The notes under the pieces are model-generated. The model did no database searches. It was not told the origin of the DNA and was given only the letters and a program-made list of their open reading frames with translations. Below, one piece after another: positions 25,732 to 34,666 of a stretch of DNA of 64,000 nt. Each line of letters begins with the position of its first letter. The stretch's first letter is position 1. The position numbers were made by a program, and so were the translations under genes. Source of the DNA: JBEISR01 sp044337705 (GTDB lineage Bacteria; Planctomycetota; Planctomycetia; Pirellulales; Pirellulaceae); the NCBI GenBank assembly GCA_044337705.1, contig JBIINB010000002.1, positions 1 through 64,000 on the forward strand, written 5' to 3'.

Positions 25732-26571
25732 ATGACCCTGTCGATCCCCTCGGTGCAGATCGGTTCGTTGACTTGGAATCCAAAGGAGCGACCGCTGTTG
25801 ATTGCCGGTCCCTGCGTGATGGAGAGTCAGGGATTGACCGAAGAGATAGCCGGCCGCCTGGTGGAGATCAGTCAGTCACGTGGTGTGCCGCTAGTATTCA
25901 AAGCGTCGTTCGATAAGGCCAATCGAACCAGTGGCAGCAGCTATCGTGGACCAGGGATGGAAGATGGCTTGCGGTGGCTGGACCAGATTCGGGCCCGCTG
26001 GCAACTGCCTGTTACCACCGACCTGCACGAACCACAGCAAGCGGCCATCGTCGCTGCGCACGTTGATCTACTGCAGATTCCTGCCTTCTTGGCCAGGCAG
26101 ACCGATCTGCTGGTTGCTGCTGCACAGACAGGAAAACCTTTGAACGTGAAGAAAGGGCAGTTCATGGCCCCCGGCGATATGCGTTACGTCGTCGATAAGG
26201 TCCAACGGACCGGCGGCGGAGGGCTGATGCTGTGCGAACGCGGGACTTTCTTCGGCTATGGTCGCCTAGTCAATGACATGCAAGCCATTCCGCTGATGCA
26301 GGGGTTGGGAGTGCCGGTCATTTTCGATGCTACTCACTCGGTCCAGCAGCCCGGTGGGCTTGGGGGGGCGACCGGGGGAAACCGAGCCATGGTGGAGCCG
26401 ATGGCGCGAGCTGCGGCGGCAGCCGGCGCCAATGGCTTTTTCTTTGAAACGCACCCCGACCCGGATCAGTCACCCAGCGACGGCCCGAACATGGTTCCTT
26501 TGGCCGATTTCGCTGCGGTTCTCGATCGCATCGTAGCGATTTGGGAAACCGTTTCACGATTTCCGGCGTAG
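25732..26571 (+). CDS. kdsA: 3-deoxy-8-phosphooctulonate synthase
   Basis: KdsA condenses arabinose 5-phosphate with phosphoenolpyruvate to KDO-8-phosphate, the first committed step to the KDO of lipopolysaccharide. The family pattern is complete: LIAGPCVMES, FKASFDKANRTS, SYRGPGMEDGL, TDLHEP, LQIPAFLARQTDL, NVKKGQFMAPGDM, CERGTFFGYGRLVNDM and the C-terminal FFETHPDPD. An asparagine (LNVKKGQF) replaces the metal-binding cysteine, pointing to the metal-independent class. The ATG at 25732 with GGAG nine bases upstream is chosen over the TTG at 25729. Presence of kdsA implies an LPS-like outer membrane. No kdsB, kdsC or kdsD is in the window. Confidence 0.96.
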   Translation: MTLSIPSVQIGSLTWNPKERPLLIAGPCVMESQGLTEEIAGRLVEISQSRGVPLVFKASFDKANRTSGSSYRGPGMEDGLRWLDQIRARWQLPVTTDLHEPQQAAIVAAHVDLLQIPAFLARQTDLLVAAAQTGKPLNVKKGQFMAPGDMRYVVDKVQRTGGGGLMLCERGTFFGYGRLVNDMQAIPLMQGLGVPVIFDATHSVQQPGGLGGATGGNRAMVEPMARAAAAAGANGFFFETHPDPDQSPSDGPNMVPLADFAAVLDRIVAIWETVSRFPA

Positions 26572-26590
26572 AACCTTAAAATAACTACTT

Positions 26591-26606
26591 CCCCGTTTCT
26601 TCGGGG
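26591..26606 (+). terminator. Weak hairpin after kdsA
   Basis: A five-base GC stem (CCCCG 26591-26595, CGGGG 26602-26606) with a six-base loop lies 20 bases after kdsA. It is followed by TTCCCC rather than a real T-run, so termination is doubtful. Confidence 0.25.
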
Positions 26607-26626
26607 TTCCCCATGGATGCTCTCTA

Positions 26627-28366
26627 ATGAATCGCCTAAGACCCCGGAACACCCGGCTGTTCGCTCCTAGAGCCTCTTTGGCGCCGATCTGGATTCTTCT
26701 TTGTGCGCTGATCGGCTGCGCTGGTTGTCGCGATACAGCCTCCAGCGATTTGATCGGAATTTCTTCCAGCGTCCAGTCGGCCGAAGCGAACAAGGATGCG
26801 ATCGAAGAGGCATTCCGAGACATCCCGAAAATGATTCTTCTGGAAAGGCGGGTTGCCGTCGGTGAAGTGACCCGGCAGCTGAACAGCTGGTCCACCCGTC
26901 AGCCTCCAGAACCAGACTGGAAGCCGAGCGGACTGATCGAAGGCATTCCATCCCCCCTTCGCAAAAGCTTCTGGGGTATGCAGCTTGCCAGTATGCAGTT
27001 TGGCGAGCCGCATTGCGATTATCTCTATCAGTGTCAGAGGATGCACTCCATCGTGGAATGGGTGCTGGCCAGACCATATCGCGATCCTCTTTTCGCGCCG
27101 TGGCTAGAAAAGAAGAAAGCAGAGCTGGGTCAAGAAGAGGGAACCCGACTGGAACAGGCGCTAAAGCTTTTCGATTGGACCATCCGCAATATCATGATGG
27201 AGGGGGACGCCAAGTCGATCGAAACGCTGCCAACCAATCCACAATTGCCGATGGACGACAATGCCGCCGGTTACACTCAGCTACCCTGGCAGACCGCAAT
27301 CTCCGCGCGAGGTGATGCCGTCGCAAGAGCACGTGTTTTCCTTCAATTGGCCATGCAGGCCGATCTGCACCCGTGTTGGGTGGCACTTCCTGGCATTACG
27401 GAAGATAGCTACCGTCTTTGGGCGATCGGCATCCCGGTTGGCAATCAGCTCTATCTCCTGGAGCCTCGGCTGGGAATTCCAATGCCGGGACCCGATCAGC
27501 AGGGAGTTGCGACACTGGAGCAGGCGCACTTGGATCCTTCCATCCTTCGGCGGGCCAAGATCGCTGACCTCTTCGATTATCCGGTCTCGGCACCCGATGT
27601 CGCCAGGGCCTTCCTGGTGTTGGATCTGGAGCCGGCGTCCCTCTCGCTACCGATGCAGAGAATGGAATCGGCGCTGACCGGGAAACTGCGTCTGCGACTT
27701 GCGGCCGATCTAGATAACTGGAAGCAGCAGCTGCAGAAAGCAGCACCGGAACGAACGATTCGATTGGGTAGCCTTCCCTGGATGGCACAGCAGTATGCAA
27801 TCGATTTGCGTGAGCGACTGAAGGATGTCACGGCTTTCACGGCGCGGTACATGTCGCGCGTCGGGCTGTATGTCGATGACACCCCGGTAACGCGAGCCCG
27901 CTTGGCACATCTTTCCGGTCAATTTGATGGAAATCTGGATGGTGATGGAGCCTTGGGAAGGTACATGGCGCTCCGGATCGACGACGAGACGCTGGATCGC
28001 CTGCCTTTTGATATTGAACTGCAGAAAAGCCTTCTGATTCGCAGGTTGCCAAACGAAGAGAACGAAGCGTTTCAGCGCCGTGTTTCGCTCTATCAAGGAC
28101 TGTACCGCCAAAGCAAACTGGAGGGGAGCCTTTTCCTATCGATGGCTCAATTTGATCTGGGAAACTTCGAAACGTCACAAAGCTGGGCCGACCGCTGGAT
28201 GCTCAAACAGGAGGGTACTGAGAGGTGGCATCCGATCTGCTGGTATCTGATAGCAAGAAACCTGGAGCAATCGGGCAAATCGCAGGACGCGGTCGAATGG
28301 TATCGCAAGGGGCCTTCAGCACAGGAGGCCGGCAATCGCATCCGAGCCAGATTGATCAATCCGTGA
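26627..28366 (+). CDS. Large lipoprotein with transglutaminase-like core, unknown function
   Basis: The N-terminus is a lipoprotein signal: basic residues, a hydrophobic core (LAPIWILLCALIG) and the lipobox LIGC (Cys ~36). The 579-residue protein has a central region FDWTIRNIMMEGD ... PWQTAISARGDAVARARVFL-QLAMQADLHPCWVAL that resembles the transglutaminase-like fold of planctomycete exported proteins, but the usual catalytic Cys in this position is replaced (ARGDAVARA), so catalysis is uncertain. The C-terminal ~120 residues look like tetratricopeptide-type helices (LSMAQFDLGNFETSQSWADR, LEQSGKSQDAVEWYRKG). It follows kdsA by 55 bases and is convergent with the acyltransferase operon. I infer an envelope location only. 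Confidence 0.75.
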   Translation: MNRLRPRNTRLFAPRASLAPIWILLCALIGCAGCRDTASSDLIGISSSVQSAEANKDAIEEAFRDIPKMILLERRVAVGEVTRQLNSWSTRQPPEPDWKPSGLIEGIPSPLRKSFWGMQLASMQFGEPHCDYLYQCQRMHSIVEWVLARPYRDPLFAPWLEKKKAELGQEEGTRLEQALKLFDWTIRNIMMEGDAKSIETLPTNPQLPMDDNAAGYTQLPWQTAISARGDAVARARVFLQLAMQADLHPCWVALPGITEDSYRLWAIGIPVGNQLYLLEPRLGIPMPGPDQQGVATLEQAHLDPSILRRAKIADLFDYPVSAPDVARAFLVLDLEPASLSLPMQRMESALTGKLRLRLAADLDNWKQQLQKAAPERTIRLGSLPWMAQQYAIDLRERLKDVTAFTARYMSRVGLYVDDTPVTRARLAHLSGQFDGNLDGDGALGRYMALRIDDETLDRLPFDIELQKSLLIRRLPNEENEAFQRRVSLYQGLYRQSKLEGSLFLSMAQFDLGNFETSQSWADRWMLKQEGTERWHPICWYLIARNLEQSGKSQDAVEWYRKGPSAQEAGNRIRARLINP

Positions 28367-28403
28367 TCGGTCCCGACCATTGCGTCTCTCCCATCGGTCT
28401 CCG

Positions 28404-28451
28404 TGGTGGCTGTCTATAGCTTTCAGTCGGTCGGTGGATCGCCAGCCACCA
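28404..28451. terminator. Inverted repeat in a convergent gap, possible bidirectional terminator
   Basis: TGGTGGCTG (28404-28412) pairs with CAGCCACCA (28443-28451), a nine-base stem with a 30-base loop, between the stops of the lipoprotein gene and the minus-strand acyltransferase gene. There is no T-run, so it is only a candidate. Confidence 0.25.
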
Positions 28452-28468
28452 TTGGTCGCTCAGGAGTG

Positions 28469-29641
28469 CTATCTCCACCAGTCGGCTTGCTGCTTCAGCC
28501 ATCTTCCTCTCCCTGCAACCCACTCCTTCATCCTGCCGACTTGAAGCAACCATCGAACCAGTTTCGAGGTGTATGCCAGAGCGACGAAGAAGAGAAAGAA
28601 GTTGAAGATCTGCCGGGGCCATCCTGGGATCAACGAGTAATAGTAAGGAGTCAGCCAGTCTCGCACCGGCATGTGGCAGAGGAAGACCCAGAGCGTGTTG
28701 CTGGCAAGGAAGCGAATCGATCGATTTTCAGGGGCGCGGGCCAGTAGGCAAACCACGATGGCGGTGAAAGCCAGATAGAGGAAGGTGATGTGAGTGGATG
28801 TCACCAGCGCGCTGATCAACTGGGACTTTGTCGGGATGCGACCGAATGGATTCGAGTGGGTGATCCCCAACGACTGCACGATGGCATGGTTGCCCAGCAG
28901 CATGGTGGCGGCTAAGACCGCGATAGGCCAGCTCGCTTTCGGAGGTCCCCATTGGCTCGCCGCGGTGGAAGTCGGGGCGGCCGTATCGAGGATGGAGGCG
29001 TGTTCCCCCGCCAGTCTGCCCATCAGGAAAACGGAGATCCAATTCGTGACGCTCATGTACGCGTTGTAATCTCGCTGGAGCCCTAGCCAGCCAGCCCGTA
29101 CGAAGATCTCTGTACCCAGTGCGATTAAAAGAGTGACCCAATTCAAAGGGATCCATCGGAGAAGGACTGCCCAGAGACAAAGCAGATGGAAATACATTCC
29201 GACGTACCATGTCGATGGATTGGCTGGAAATGCGTTTTCCCAGTAGACGTTCAGGCCGAAGATGTAGGGAAGGTAATTGGATTCCAGCAGGTCACCACGG
29301 GTGTACCAGTGGATCAAGCTGAGAACCATGCAGAGAAAGATACCGAGGTACGCTACTTCGAAGAAGCGTTCGAAAACTACTCGAACGCCGCGTCGCTTTT
29401 CATGCGTCAGAGTGAACGCGGTAGCGAAGATGAAGAAAGCGACACCCAGTTGTTTGGCGTTGATCGGACTGAAGAATCTGGGCAGCATCGATTCGCCCCC
29501 AGTATGCCCGAAGAGAATGAGTTGCATTCCAGCGACTTTCAGCCAGTCGATCCATGGCTGCCTTGGGATGCCATCTTTTCGGCTCGAATCACCGACACCG
29601 TGTTGCTGTCTGTTGGTATTTGCAAGATGCGCAAAGGTCAT
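28469..29641 (-). CDS. Membrane acyltransferase, acyltransferase-3 family
   Basis: This polytopic protein of about ten helices belongs to the acyltransferase-3 family (OafA/OpgC-like), which moves acetyl or other acyl groups onto sugars or lipids at the inner membrane. The N-terminal RQPWIDWLKVAGMQLILFGH carries the family's His in the first helix; later helices such as NSTW-type WYVGMYFHLLCLWAVLL are evident. The frame runs upstream to 29830, but the ATG at 29641 overlaps the previous stop by ATGA and gives 390 residues, normal for the family. It is the last gene of the ACP-SDR-ligase-acyltransferase operon. The substrate is unknown. Confidence 0.85.
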   Translation of the reverse strand: MTFAHLANTNRQQHGVGDSSRKDGIPRQPWIDWLKVAGMQLILFGHTGGESMLPRFFSPINAKQLGVAFFIFATAFTLTHEKRRGVRVVFERFFEVAYLGIFLCMVLSLIHWYTRGDLLESNYLPYIFGLNVYWENAFPANPSTWYVGMYFHLLCLWAVLLRWIPLNWVTLLIALGTEIFVRAGWLGLQRDYNAYMSVTNWISVFLMGRLAGEHASILDTAAPTSTAASQWGPPKASWPIAVLAATMLLGNHAIVQSLGITHSNPFGRIPTKSQLISALVTSTHITFLYLAFTAIVVCLLARAPENRSIRFLASNTLWVFLCHMPVRDWLTPYYYSLIPGWPRQIFNFFLFFVALAYTSKLVRWLLQVGRMKEWVAGRGRWLKQQADWWR

Positions 29642-30297
29642 TTTGAAGCCGACTGCGGGATGGTGTGGAGTGGCTGTGTGACTTCCTGAGGTCGGAGGTG
29701 TTTGACAAATCTCGCCGGATTTCCCGCCATCATGACGTTTGATGGAACCTCGCTGGCGACAACCGATCCGGCTGCCACCATGGCACCCTGTCCGATGCTG
29801 GCGGCAATGATGGCACCTTCGCCAATCCAAGAGTAAGCTCCCACCTCCGTAGCGATCGGCACCACCTTGTTCGGGGTGATCCAGCGCCCCGAATCGTCCA
29901 GAGCATGCAGGTCCCCTTGGCTAATGATGCTGGCTCGGCTCCCGATCAGACAGCCCTCACGCAAAATGACCGAACCTAGGAGGGCATAGGGACCAATACT
30001 GACATTCTCTTCGATCCAGGATTCCCTCTTGTTGATGATCGCTCCAAATCCGATATGAAAATTCCTCCCGCAACCTTGGATAGTGCCTCGATAGAAAGCC
30101 CTTCGAAAACTGATGCCTGAGTATCCGGGCAGCAACGCAAGCAGCTGACCGAAGGCGCCGAATAGGCGACTGGAATCGGTCCCAGTCCATGTTTCCAGGT
30201 TGCTGATGGCGACGAAAGGAGAAACAAGAATCATCGAAATCAGATCGACGATGGAGCGAAAAATCCGTCGCTCGATACGTTCCGTTCGCATGTTCAT
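29638..30297 (-). CDS. Hexapeptide-repeat (left-handed beta helix) acyltransferase
   Basis: The 219-residue protein has a ~70-residue N-terminal helical part with a hydrophobic stretch (VDLISMILVSPFVAISNL) and then imperfect hexapeptide turns: FHIGFGAIIN, WIEENVSIGPYALLGS, CLIGSRASIISQ, AYSWIGEGAIIAASIGQGAMVAAGSVV and the closing VMMAGNPARFVKHL. This is the WcaF/VatD-type acetyltransferase plan used for O-acetylation of sugars. It sits between the acyl-AMP ligase (15-base gap) and a membrane acyltransferase (four-base overlap), so it probably acts in the same pathway. ACP- or CoA-dependence cannot be decided from sequence. Confidence 0.87.
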   Translation of the reverse strand: MNMRTERIERRIFRSIVDLISMILVSPFVAISNLETWTGTDSSRLFGAFGQLLALLPGYSGISFRRAFYRGTIQGCGRNFHIGFGAIINKRESWIEENVSIGPYALLGSVILREGCLIGSRASIISQGDLHALDDSGRWITPNKVVPIATEVGAYSWIGEGAIIAASIGQGAMVAAGSVVASEVPSNVMMAGNPARFVKHLRPQEVTQPLHTIPQSASK

Positions 30298-30312
30298 CTC
30301 CTTTTTGTACAG

Positions 30313-31713
30313 CTAGAAAGAGGATTCGTTGTCTGTTGGAGATGGTCTTGTTCGTAGGATCGGATTTCGGTCCCTCTTAAAACGCTCAGTGACCATCGGG
30401 TCGTCTGCGAATAGCAACTTGGCGGGGATTGCTTCTGCAGGCAGCCGTAGCCGGCAGTGCGATCGCATGCGGCTCTTGAATTCCACCGGCGGCACTTCCA
30501 ATCGCAGTCGCACCGTCGCCTGCACGACCTGCCCCATCAGTGGATGTTTCAGTCCCACGACGGAAGCTTCGATCACTTCGGGCATCTCCAGCAGCACGCT
30601 TTCCACTTCCGACGGCGATATCTTGGTCCCGCCTACATTGATCAACTCCCCTTTCCGTCCAAGGATACGCATCCACGATCCGCGAACCTCCACTTCGTCG
30701 CCTGTGTCCATGAAGCCTTCTTCATCGACGTGATATGGAGCGTTGAGGTAGCCGACCATAGCCGTCGGCGCTTTGACCCAAAGCCGCCCATCCAGCACTT
30801 TCGTCTCGAATCCGGTCCCACCGACTTGGATCCACAGCGAGTCGTTTCCCTGAGATCTGGACTGCAGAATCCCAAGTTCTGTAGTGCCGTAAGTCTGAAG
30901 CATTTGCACGTGAGTCAGTTTGGCAGCAACTTGCTGGAGGACGCTTTGGGGCATCGCTTCCGATCCATAGGTCACCCGTTTCAGCGACGAAAAATCGTAC
31001 CGATCCAGAGCGCCCGAGATCACAAGCAGATTCAGGAACGTGGGCGATACCGGAAGCACTTCGACTTGGTGCGATTCGATCGCTGCCGCGACATCATGCG
31101 GTGAACGGCTGGCAGGTACCACCAGCGTCCCTCCATGGCAGACTGCATAAAGCATGGTGTTAATACCGCCGATGTGGTCCAGTTGCATGAAGCCAAGCAT
31201 ATTACAGGCCGAGCGAGGTTGATGGTGGCGCTGTTGCAGTTGGTGAAGGTCCTGGACCGCCGCTTTCGGCTCTCCCGAACTCCCAGAAGTGAATAGCACC
31301 ACACCGGCGTGCTTTCGTTCTCGAAGCTCCTGATAGCAGGCGGGAATCGGATGATTTGGGTCGCGGATCCGCTTATGGAAGAGGATCCCTCCATCAGGGC
31401 GATCCTCAAGACGGCCGCAGGCCGACGCGATGGCAAGAAGCTTTTCTATCCGTTCCTCCGACGCATCGGGTAATGGGACGGCGACTGCGCCCAATTGAGC
31501 GACCGAAAGAAGAGTGCAGATCGATTCGATCGTGTAGCGCGCGGGGAAAGCCACGATGGATCGAGAGTCCAGCCCGACCGAATGCATGTCTTCCAGCTTT
31601 CGGGCGACCAGACCGGCTAGCTCATGGTAAGTCACCTTCCTGGTCTGAGAACAGATTGCCAAGCAAGCTCTGTCCCCGTGACGGTTCAGCATGTCGATCC
31701 AGTTGACCATCAA
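30313..31713 (-). CDS. Acyl-AMP ligase / AMP-dependent synthetase
   Basis: This is an ANL-superfamily adenylating enzyme. Core motifs are LFTSGSSGEPKAAV (A3), YGTTELGI (A5), MDTGDEVEV (A7), GRKGELINVGGTKISPSEVE (A8) and a C-terminal RFKRDRN with the likely catalytic Lys (A10). At 466 residues it is short for the family (usually 500-550), with a compact N-terminal domain. It should activate a carboxylic acid as adenylate and load it onto CoA or, given the adjacent ACP gene, onto the phosphopantetheine arm of that carrier. It overlaps the SDR gene by four bases and is followed after 15 bases by the hexapeptide acyltransferase gene. Confidence 0.9.
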   Translation of the reverse strand: MMVNWIDMLNRHGDRACLAICSQTRKVTYHELAGLVARKLEDMHSVGLDSRSIVAFPARYTIESICTLLSVAQLGAVAVPLPDASEERIEKLLAIASACGRLEDRPDGGILFHKRIRDPNHPIPACYQELRERKHAGVVLFTSGSSGEPKAAVQDLHQLQQRHHQPRSACNMLGFMQLDHIGGINTMLYAVCHGGTLVVPASRSPHDVAAAIESHQVEVLPVSPTFLNLLVISGALDRYDFSSLKRVTYGSEAMPQSVLQQVAAKLTHVQMLQTYGTTELGILQSRSQGNDSLWIQVGGTGFETKVLDGRLWVKAPTAMVGYLNAPYHVDEEGFMDTGDEVEVRGSWMRILGRKGELINVGGTKISPSEVESVLLEMPEVIEASVVGLKHPLMGQVVQATVRLRLEVPPVEFKSRMRSHCRLRLPAEAIPAKLLFADDPMVTERFKRDRNPILRTRPSPTDNESSF

Positions 31714-32411
31714 CCTGCTCCACCAAGATAAATCACCTGACCGGTGATGAAACTGCTTTGCGGACGGACCAGGAAATCGACCGCGTTGATCACATCAGCG
31801 ATGGTGCCCCAGCGACGGATCGCCTGTCGTTGGATCAATTGTTCCAGTTTCTCTTCGGGCACCCCGCGTATCAGCTCCGTACGGATGGGAGTAGGTCCCA
31901 ACGCATTGACCGTGATCCCCCATGGTCCTAGTTCGTGCGCCACCACACGTGTCCATTGCTCGATCGCCGCCTTGCTCGCGGAGTAGATCGATTCACCCAT
32001 CAGGCGATAGGGGACCGCTGCAGTGGAGAAGTTGATCACTCGCGGATTCCTGGACCCGCGCAGCAATCGAATGCAACCCTGGGTGATCTGAGTTGCAGCA
32101 TGAAAGTTCAGGTCGAACATCTCTCGGACTTTCACAGCCGGCTGCAACAGGAAAGGGCTCATCGAGCCACTGCCGGCGTTGTTGACGATGACGTCCAGGG
32201 ACGATAGCGAACGTCGCAGCACGCGAATCATTCCCAGTAATTCATCGCTGTTCATCAAGTCGACTTGGTAATGCGTGAATGATGGAGAGGTTACATCTGG
32301 AAGGGATCGGGAGCATCCATAAACAATCCAGCCCGACGTCAGGAAATGATCGACCAGTCCACGCCCCAGCCCTCTGCTGCATCCAGTGATCAGCACCGTT
32401 GGCATCGCCAT
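31710..32411 (-). CDS. Short-chain dehydrogenase/reductase, FabG-like
   Basis: This 233-residue SDR has the classical Rossmann motif VLITGCSRGLGRGL, the NNAGSGSM segment (NNAG), the catalytic Ser in NFSTAAV and Tyr/Lys in YSASKAAIEQW, and the post-active-site PWGITVNALGPTPIRTEL. FabG-like enzymes reduce 3-oxoacyl-ACP; with an ACP gene six bases upstream and a ligase gene overlapping downstream, a carrier-bound substrate is likely. An internal ATG at 32405 has the better-spaced AAAGGCG but would shorten the protein by only two residues. Confidence 0.93.
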   Translation of the reverse strand: MAMPTVLITGCSRGLGRGLVDHFLTSGWIVYGCSRSLPDVTSPSFTHYQVDLMNSDELLGMIRVLRRSLSSLDVIVNNAGSGSMSPFLLQPAVKVREMFDLNFHAATQITQGCIRLLRGSRNPRVINFSTAAVPYRLMGESIYSASKAAIEQWTRVVAHELGPWGITVNALGPTPIRTELIRGVPEEKLEQLIQRQAIRRWGTIADVINAVDFLVRPQSSFITGQVIYLGGAG

Positions 32412-32417
32412 CGCCTT

Positions 32418-32771
32418 TCATTCGTCACTGCTTTGTCGACCGTCATGGATACCAGGTCTCTGAACCGTCTCGCAGTTCAAATCCTCCGGAAGCATCTCCA
32501 GAATGAAGGCGATCAAGGACTGCACGGAGCGATAGGGACTGTGTCGACGCGACATGGCTCTGGAATCGCTCAGGCTCAATTCGTATCCGAGGGTCTGGAA
32601 TGCATCCTCCAAGTCCAGCACTAGGGAGACCAGGCCGATGGAATCCAGTGAGCTTCCCTCGCCGAACAGGGGCGCATCCAGGGTCGGGGAAATCCTGACC
32701 TCCTCCCGCCGCGACAGATTCAGTTGCTGGATGCATTCGACGACGATCGAAGAGACCTCGGTAGGATTCAA
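32418..32771 (-). CDS. Acyl carrier protein (phosphopantetheine-binding)
   Basis: This is a carrier protein with the 4'-phosphopantetheine attachment region FGEGSSLDSIGLVSLVLDLE, in which the Ser of DSIGL is the modified residue. It continues with AFQTLGYELSL and a final helix SLIAFILEMLPEDL. The frame is open to 32927, but I prefer the TTG at 32771 because GGGAG lies ten bases before it and the upstream residues are unlike carrier proteins; that gives 117 residues. It starts a minus-strand operon with an SDR, a ligase and two acyltransferases, which is the expected company for a dedicated carrier outside fatty acid synthesis. Confidence 0.82.
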   Translation of the reverse strand: MNPTEVSSIVVECIQQLNLSRREEVRISPTLDAPLFGEGSSLDSIGLVSLVLDLEDAFQTLGYELSLSDSRAMSRRHSPYRSVQSLIAFILEMLPEDLNCETVQRPGIHDGRQSSDE

Positions 32772-33226
32772 GGTGATGCAGCTCCCAAACAGGATGAACA
32801 ATTCTCCCAGCCACGCCCCACCCCAGCGGCGCCTTTCGTTGGAATCAACGTGGGAGAATGTAGAGCCTTCGAGTGGCCGAGCAAGACTAGCCGATCCGCT
32901 TTCGGGGGAAATCATGGGTTCCACCAACTCGGGAATGGTGGAATGCCTGATCGAATGGAGGCGATGGCCAGCGAGGATTCAGCGGTCTTCGATCGATGAG
33001 GAATCCCGCCCCTCGCCACGCGGATTTCTCACTCCCGGCGATGAAAGCTCAGATAGCGTCGGGATCGCGCCGAAACGCCGCAGATGGAGCCACACGCCAG
33101 TGCGTGGGATGGCTTTAGAGTTGCCAGTGGAGTTGTAAGCGGATGGCAGTATGCTGAAACAGGCGGGAGATAAAAAAAGGCGCCTTCTCGCGAAGGCGCC
33201 TTCATTCGTTTCTCCGTGGAAACTTT
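32772..33226. other. Intergenic region upstream of the ACP operon with thioredoxin-gene terminator
   Basis: These 455 bases hold the likely promoter of the minus-strand ACP operon and, at the right end, the strong terminator of the TlpA-like gene. The first ~155 bases are an open extension of the ACP frame that does not look coding. Nothing else was recognised. Confidence 0.5.
33172..33200 (-). terminator. Rho-independent terminator of the TlpA-like gene
   Basis: Nine-base GC-rich arms (33179-33187 and 33192-33200) flank a four-base loop. Read on the minus strand the stem is followed by seven T (33172-33178). It begins 26 bases after the stop of the minus-strand thioredoxin-like gene and is the clearest terminator in the window together with the one at 38985. 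Confidence 0.9.
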
Positions 33227-34333
33227 CTACTTGCCAGCTTCTTCTTCCAGCTGCTTCAGGAATTCCTCGAGTTGCGGCTTTTCCTGATCGGTAGCAATTT
33301 CCAAGGCCTTCCTTTGAGTCGCCAAGGCTTTTTCCTTGTCGCCCAGTTGGTAATGCAAGTGAGCCACCGTGTCCATCATGCTGGCCTTTGTTCCTTCTTC
33401 GGCCTTTTCGACATTGGCAGCCGCCTGTTCCAGAGCCACTTCCAGTGCCGCCTTGTTGTCGAGGGCACCACCTGCTGCAGCTTCATACAGCATCCAGGCC
33501 AGTTGGTTGACCAAGCCGGCATTCCCGTCAGCCACCTTAAAGGCATCTGTAGTCGCAGTCTGGAACGCTTCCCCGCTGCTGTCCTGCTGCATCAGGATCT
33601 GGAACTTGATCATTGTGAACTGCATCTTGACCTGTTCATTTTTTGAACTGGCAAGGAATTCATCGATCATCTTCAGCGCTTCGTCCGTCTTGCCGCCCCG
33701 CATCAACCCTGCGAACTTGGCAAGAATCTCCTGGGATTCCTGCTGCTCCTTGAACCGCTCCATAAAGTCTTCGCGATCCCATTTTCCGTCGACGATCTTG
33801 GCCAAAGGTTCGTCCATCTCCATGGGATGACCGATCCATTCGATCTTCTGGTCCTTCCCGACGATGAAGGCGGTGGGAATTCCATTCTGGGATGCTGCCT
33901 CCATGAAGTCCTTGCTGCTGGATCCATCGGGATCGGTGGTCAGGCAGTAGCTGGAGGTCAGTTCCTTGTAAGTAATCTCTTTTTCAGGGACTTCACCCTT
34001 GAGGAATTCTTCAACGGTCTCCAGATCTTCGTCGCTGATGCTGACGATCTGGACCCCTTTGTCCGCAAATTTGCCCTGCAATTCCGCCAAATGAGGCATG
34101 CTGGAGCGGCATGGGCCGCACCAGGTGGCCCAGAATTCGACGACATAGACTTTGCCGTCTTCGTATTTGGTGACCGGCTTGAACTTGCCTTCGCCGTTTT
34201 GAACCCAGTGCTCGACGTCCAGTTCCGGCGCCTTGGAACCAATCGTCAGTCGCGCGCTCTCTTCAGCTATCAGGGAAGCCTGCACCGAGGCGCTCATCAG
34301 TGCCGCAAGTAGCCAACGATGGATGTTTCTCAT
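33227..34333 (-). CDS. Exported TlpA/ResA-like thioredoxin-fold protein
   Basis: A signal peptide (RWLLAALMSASVQASLIAEE) is followed by a redoxin domain (~30-190) with VVEFWATWCGPCRSSMPHLAEL, the WCGPC active site, and the cis-Pro region NGIPTAFIVGKDQKIEWIGH. It should reduce or isomerise disulfides in periplasmic proteins. The second half (~195-368) is Ala/Glu/Lys-rich helix with tetratricopeptide-like pairs (NQLAWMLYEAAAGGALDNKA, VAHLHYQLGDKEKALATQRK), an addition common in planctomycete thioredoxins. It is a single-gene unit with its own terminator. Given the cysteine-rich YTV protein encoded 5 kb away, a link to envelope disulfides is possible but unproven. Confidence 0.93.
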   Translation of the reverse strand: MRNIHRWLLAALMSASVQASLIAEESARLTIGSKAPELDVEHWVQNGEGKFKPVTKYEDGKVYVVEFWATWCGPCRSSMPHLAELQGKFADKGVQIVSISDEDLETVEEFLKGEVPEKEITYKELTSSYCLTTDPDGSSSKDFMEAASQNGIPTAFIVGKDQKIEWIGHPMEMDEPLAKIVDGKWDREDFMERFKEQQESQEILAKFAGLMRGGKTDEALKMIDEFLASSKNEQVKMQFTMIKFQILMQQDSSGEAFQTATTDAFKVADGNAGLVNQLAWMLYEAAAGGALDNKAALEVALEQAAANVEKAEEGTKASMMDTVAHLHYQLGDKEKALATQRKALEIATDQEKPQLEEFLKQLEEEAGK

Positions 34334-34666
34334 CTTCTACCTCTCTCACCAGGGGCCCAGCCGGCGGGAGCCACTTGCTACCGCACTCCATTATTCTTGG
34401 GGCAATCCGCTACGCTGCGGGATCCCCGGACGGTTTAGGATAGCGGAATTGCAGCTCTGCTTGAAGAGAGGCCGGGCCGCAGGCGTATGTTGAACTGGGG
34501 TGTAGGGAGTTGGTGCCGCGATTTTTCCCATTTTTCGTGAACGCGGCTGGGTCCTTCCAATTGGAAAATCGCCACGGCTTGAAAGCATCTATGACCAGTC
34601 CTTGATTCCGAACCGGCTATACGGCGACTCCCCGATCGAGGGCACGAGGCCCCTTGGAAATGCCTG
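34334..34666. other. Intergenic region, no gene seen
   Basis: These 333 bases lie between the start of the TlpA-like gene and the end of the Pro-rich membrane protein gene, both on the minus strand. They should contain the promoter of the TlpA-like gene. No gene, repeat or terminator was recognised. Confidence 0.4.
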
